42,827 nt of DNA from Roseibacillus sp. GTDB taxonomy: Bacteria > Verrucomicrobiota > Verrucomicrobiia > Verrucomicrobiales > Akkermansiaceae. A model generated the notes under the pieces. It saw only the letters and a program-made list of their open reading frames with translations, did no database searches and was not told where the DNA came from. Position 1 is the stretch's first letter. Each line of letters opens with the position of its first letter. Location of the stretch: positions 1 through 42,827 of the forward strand of contig NZAC01000024.1 in assembly GCA_002686085.1 (NCBI GenBank), written 5' to 3'. Shown here piece by piece: positions 41,583 to 42,827 of the stretch. The translations under genes were made by a program, and so were the position numbers.

Positions 41583-42827
41583 CTAAGCCGCATCTGCGCG
41601 CTTTTTACGGATCGCCGGGGATTTTTTTCCTTCCACAACTCCGCGGCTGATGGACACAGAATCAATATCTTTGCGCGAAGGGATATCATACATGATGTCG
41701 AGAGTAATGCCTTCGAAAATGGAGCGAAGAGCCCGTGCCCCGGTTCCTCTCCTTACTGCTTCTTCCGCCATCGCTCGCAAAGCATCCCGGGAAACTTTGA
41801 GTTTTACATCATTGAGAGCGAGTTGCTTCTGATATTGTTTCACCAGCGCGTTCCGCGGCTCGGTCAGGATCCGAACCAGCTCATCCTCGTCGAGTCGCAG
41901 GAGAGACGAGTGAACGGGGAGTCGCCCGATGAATTCGGGGATAAGGCCAAAGTGCAGAAGGTCTTCCGGTTGAACCTTGCTCATCAGGTCTTCATCGGAT
42001 CCTTCAGCGAGCGCAGTTTTTTCTGCGGCTGCAAATCCAAGTGCGTTTCGGCCAAGACGTCTTCGAACAATATCTTCCATTCCTACAAATGCCCCGCCAC
42101 AGACGAAAAGAATGCGCTCTGTATTCACCTGAATGTATTCCTGTTGTGGATGTTTGCGCCCTCCCTGAGGTGGCACATTACAGACGGTGCCTTCGAGAAT
42201 TTTCAGGAGAGCCTGCTGCACTCCCTCTCCCGAAACGTCTCTGGTAATACTGACGTTCTCTGTTTTTCTCCCGATTTTATCAATTTCATCTACGTAGATA
42301 ATACCCTGCTCTGCCTTTTCTACGTCGAAGTCTGCAGCTTGGAGCAACCGTAGAACAATGTTTTCCACATCTTCTCCTACGTATCCTGCTTCGGTCAGAG
42401 TCGTGGCATCAACGATGCAGAAGGGGACGTCCAGCACTCGAGCCAGCGTTCGTGCGAGTAAAGTCTTGCCCGAGCCTGTTGGGCCAAGAAGAAGGATGTT
42501 GGACTTCTCGATTTCGACGTCCGCCAGTTCAGGCGGAGCGTGGGATGTATCTTGATGTATTCTCTGGTAGTGATTGTAAACGGCGACCGCCAGCACCTTT
42601 TTTGCCTGCTCCTGACCTATGACGTAATCATCGAGCTTCTTGCAAATCTCGCTGGGAGTTGGAGTAGAAACGGCCTCCTCGAAAGAGGGCTCTGAATCCA
42701 ACTGCTGTTCCTCAGAGAATTCCTTGTCCAGAATGGTGGAGCAAACCTCGATACACTCGTTGCAGATATAGACTCCCGGCCCTGCAATAAGCTTTTTCAC
42801 CTCTGAATGGCTTTTGCCACAGAAGGA
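41583..42827 (-). CDS. clpX: ATP-dependent Clp protease ATP-binding subunit ClpX, 5' end cut off by the window
   Basis: Unfoldase that feeds proteins to ClpP. The frame stays open to the right edge; the last bases still encode '[10 protein letters not shown]' before '[19 protein letters not shown]', so three of the four zinc-finger cysteines are visible and the start lies roughly 10-20 residues outside. Then come '[23 protein letters not shown]', Walker A GPTGSGKT, '[21 protein letters not shown]', Walker [11 protein letters not shown], '[12 protein letters not shown]' and '[10 protein letters not shown]'. The C-terminal sensor-2 region '[21 protein letters not shown]' is complete. The last 20 residues are Lys-rich. 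Beyond the left part, clpP cannot be checked. Confidence 0.97.
   Translation of the reverse strand, partial: SFCGKSHSEVKKLIAGPGVYICNECIEVCSTILDKEFSEEQQLDSEPSFEEAVSTPTPSEICKKLDDYVIGQEQAKKVLAVAVYNHYQRIHQDTSHAPPELADVEIEKSNILLLGPTGSGKTLLARTLARVLDVPFCIVDATTLTEAGYVGEDVENIVLRLLQAADFDVEKAEQGIIYVDEIDKIGRKTENVSITRDVSGEGVQQALLKILEGTVCNVPPQGGRKHPQQEYIQVNTERILFVCGGAFVGMEDIVRRRLGRNALGFAAAEKTALAEGSDEDLMSKVQPEDLLHFGLIPEFIGRLPVHSSLLRLDEDELVRILTEPRNALVKQYQKQLALNDVKLKVSRDALRAMAEEAVRRGTGARALRSIFEGITLDIMYDIPSRKDIDSVSISRGVVEGKKSPAIRKKRADAA

Overview
The window looks like a chromosome segment from a member of the Verrucomicrobiota, or a close relative in the Planctomycetota/Verrucomicrobiota group. The reasons are a DUF1592/1585 gene next to a DUF1552 gene, a PEP-CTERM protein, a pseudopilin-like gene, a protein of the Planctomycete/Verrucomicrobia-restricted family TIGR04138 (Minf_1886-like), and secreted ThuA, SGNH, SASA and sialidase proteins. 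This placement comes from gene content read by eye, not from a phylogeny. Coding density is high and no gap without a gene exceeds 300 bases. I saw no tRNA, rRNA, insertion sequence, phage gene or CRISPR array.

Layout. 1-5854 (+): a secreted polymer or sugar-processing locus: the end of a DUF1592/1585 protein, a DUF1552 protein, an SGNH-like protein without its serine, a SASA-type esterase, a ThuA-like protein and a sialidase-like protein. 5867-7246 (-): one 459-codon gene interrupted by a single in-frame TGA. The TGA sits exactly at the catalytic selenocysteine position of iodothyronine deiodinases and is followed by a SECIS-like hairpin. I read it as a secreted deiodinase-like selenoprotein with EF-hands. 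7473-10228 (+): two paralogous choice-of-anchor-M-like surface proteins, one with an Asp/His-rich tract and a PEP-CTERM tail, on either side of a pseudopilin-like gene. 10277-14677 (-): an orphan ABC ATPase, gatB, a CvpA-like membrane protein and aroC. 14798-15445 (+): an HNH endonuclease.

15472-28637 (-): eleven respiratory complex I genes in the order nuoD-E-F-G-H-I-J-K-L-M-N, without nuoA, nuoB or nuoC. Perfect TGTGA-N6-TCACA palindromes of the Crp/Fnr type lie upstream of nuoD and upstream of nuoG, which suggests two transcription units under one regulator. 28823-30707 (+): a histone-deacetylase-like amidohydrolase and a ketopantoate reductase. 30679-35339 (-): a TIGR04138 protein and two class A penicillin-binding proteins, one with an intact and one with a destroyed transpeptidase site. 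35471-37651 (+): an HtrA-like protease followed by a pseudoprotease with a displaced PDZ domain. 37780-42827 (-): a coiled-coil membrane protein, a HAD phosphatase, tsaD, a C-terminal processing protease and clpX, which runs off the right edge.

Two themes stand out. The first is the selenoprotein, which ordinary gene calling would split or call a pseudogene. The second is the repeated occurrence of pseudo-enzymes: the SGNH-like protein, the PBP transpeptidase and the HtrA-like protein have each lost catalytic residues while the reading frame is intact.
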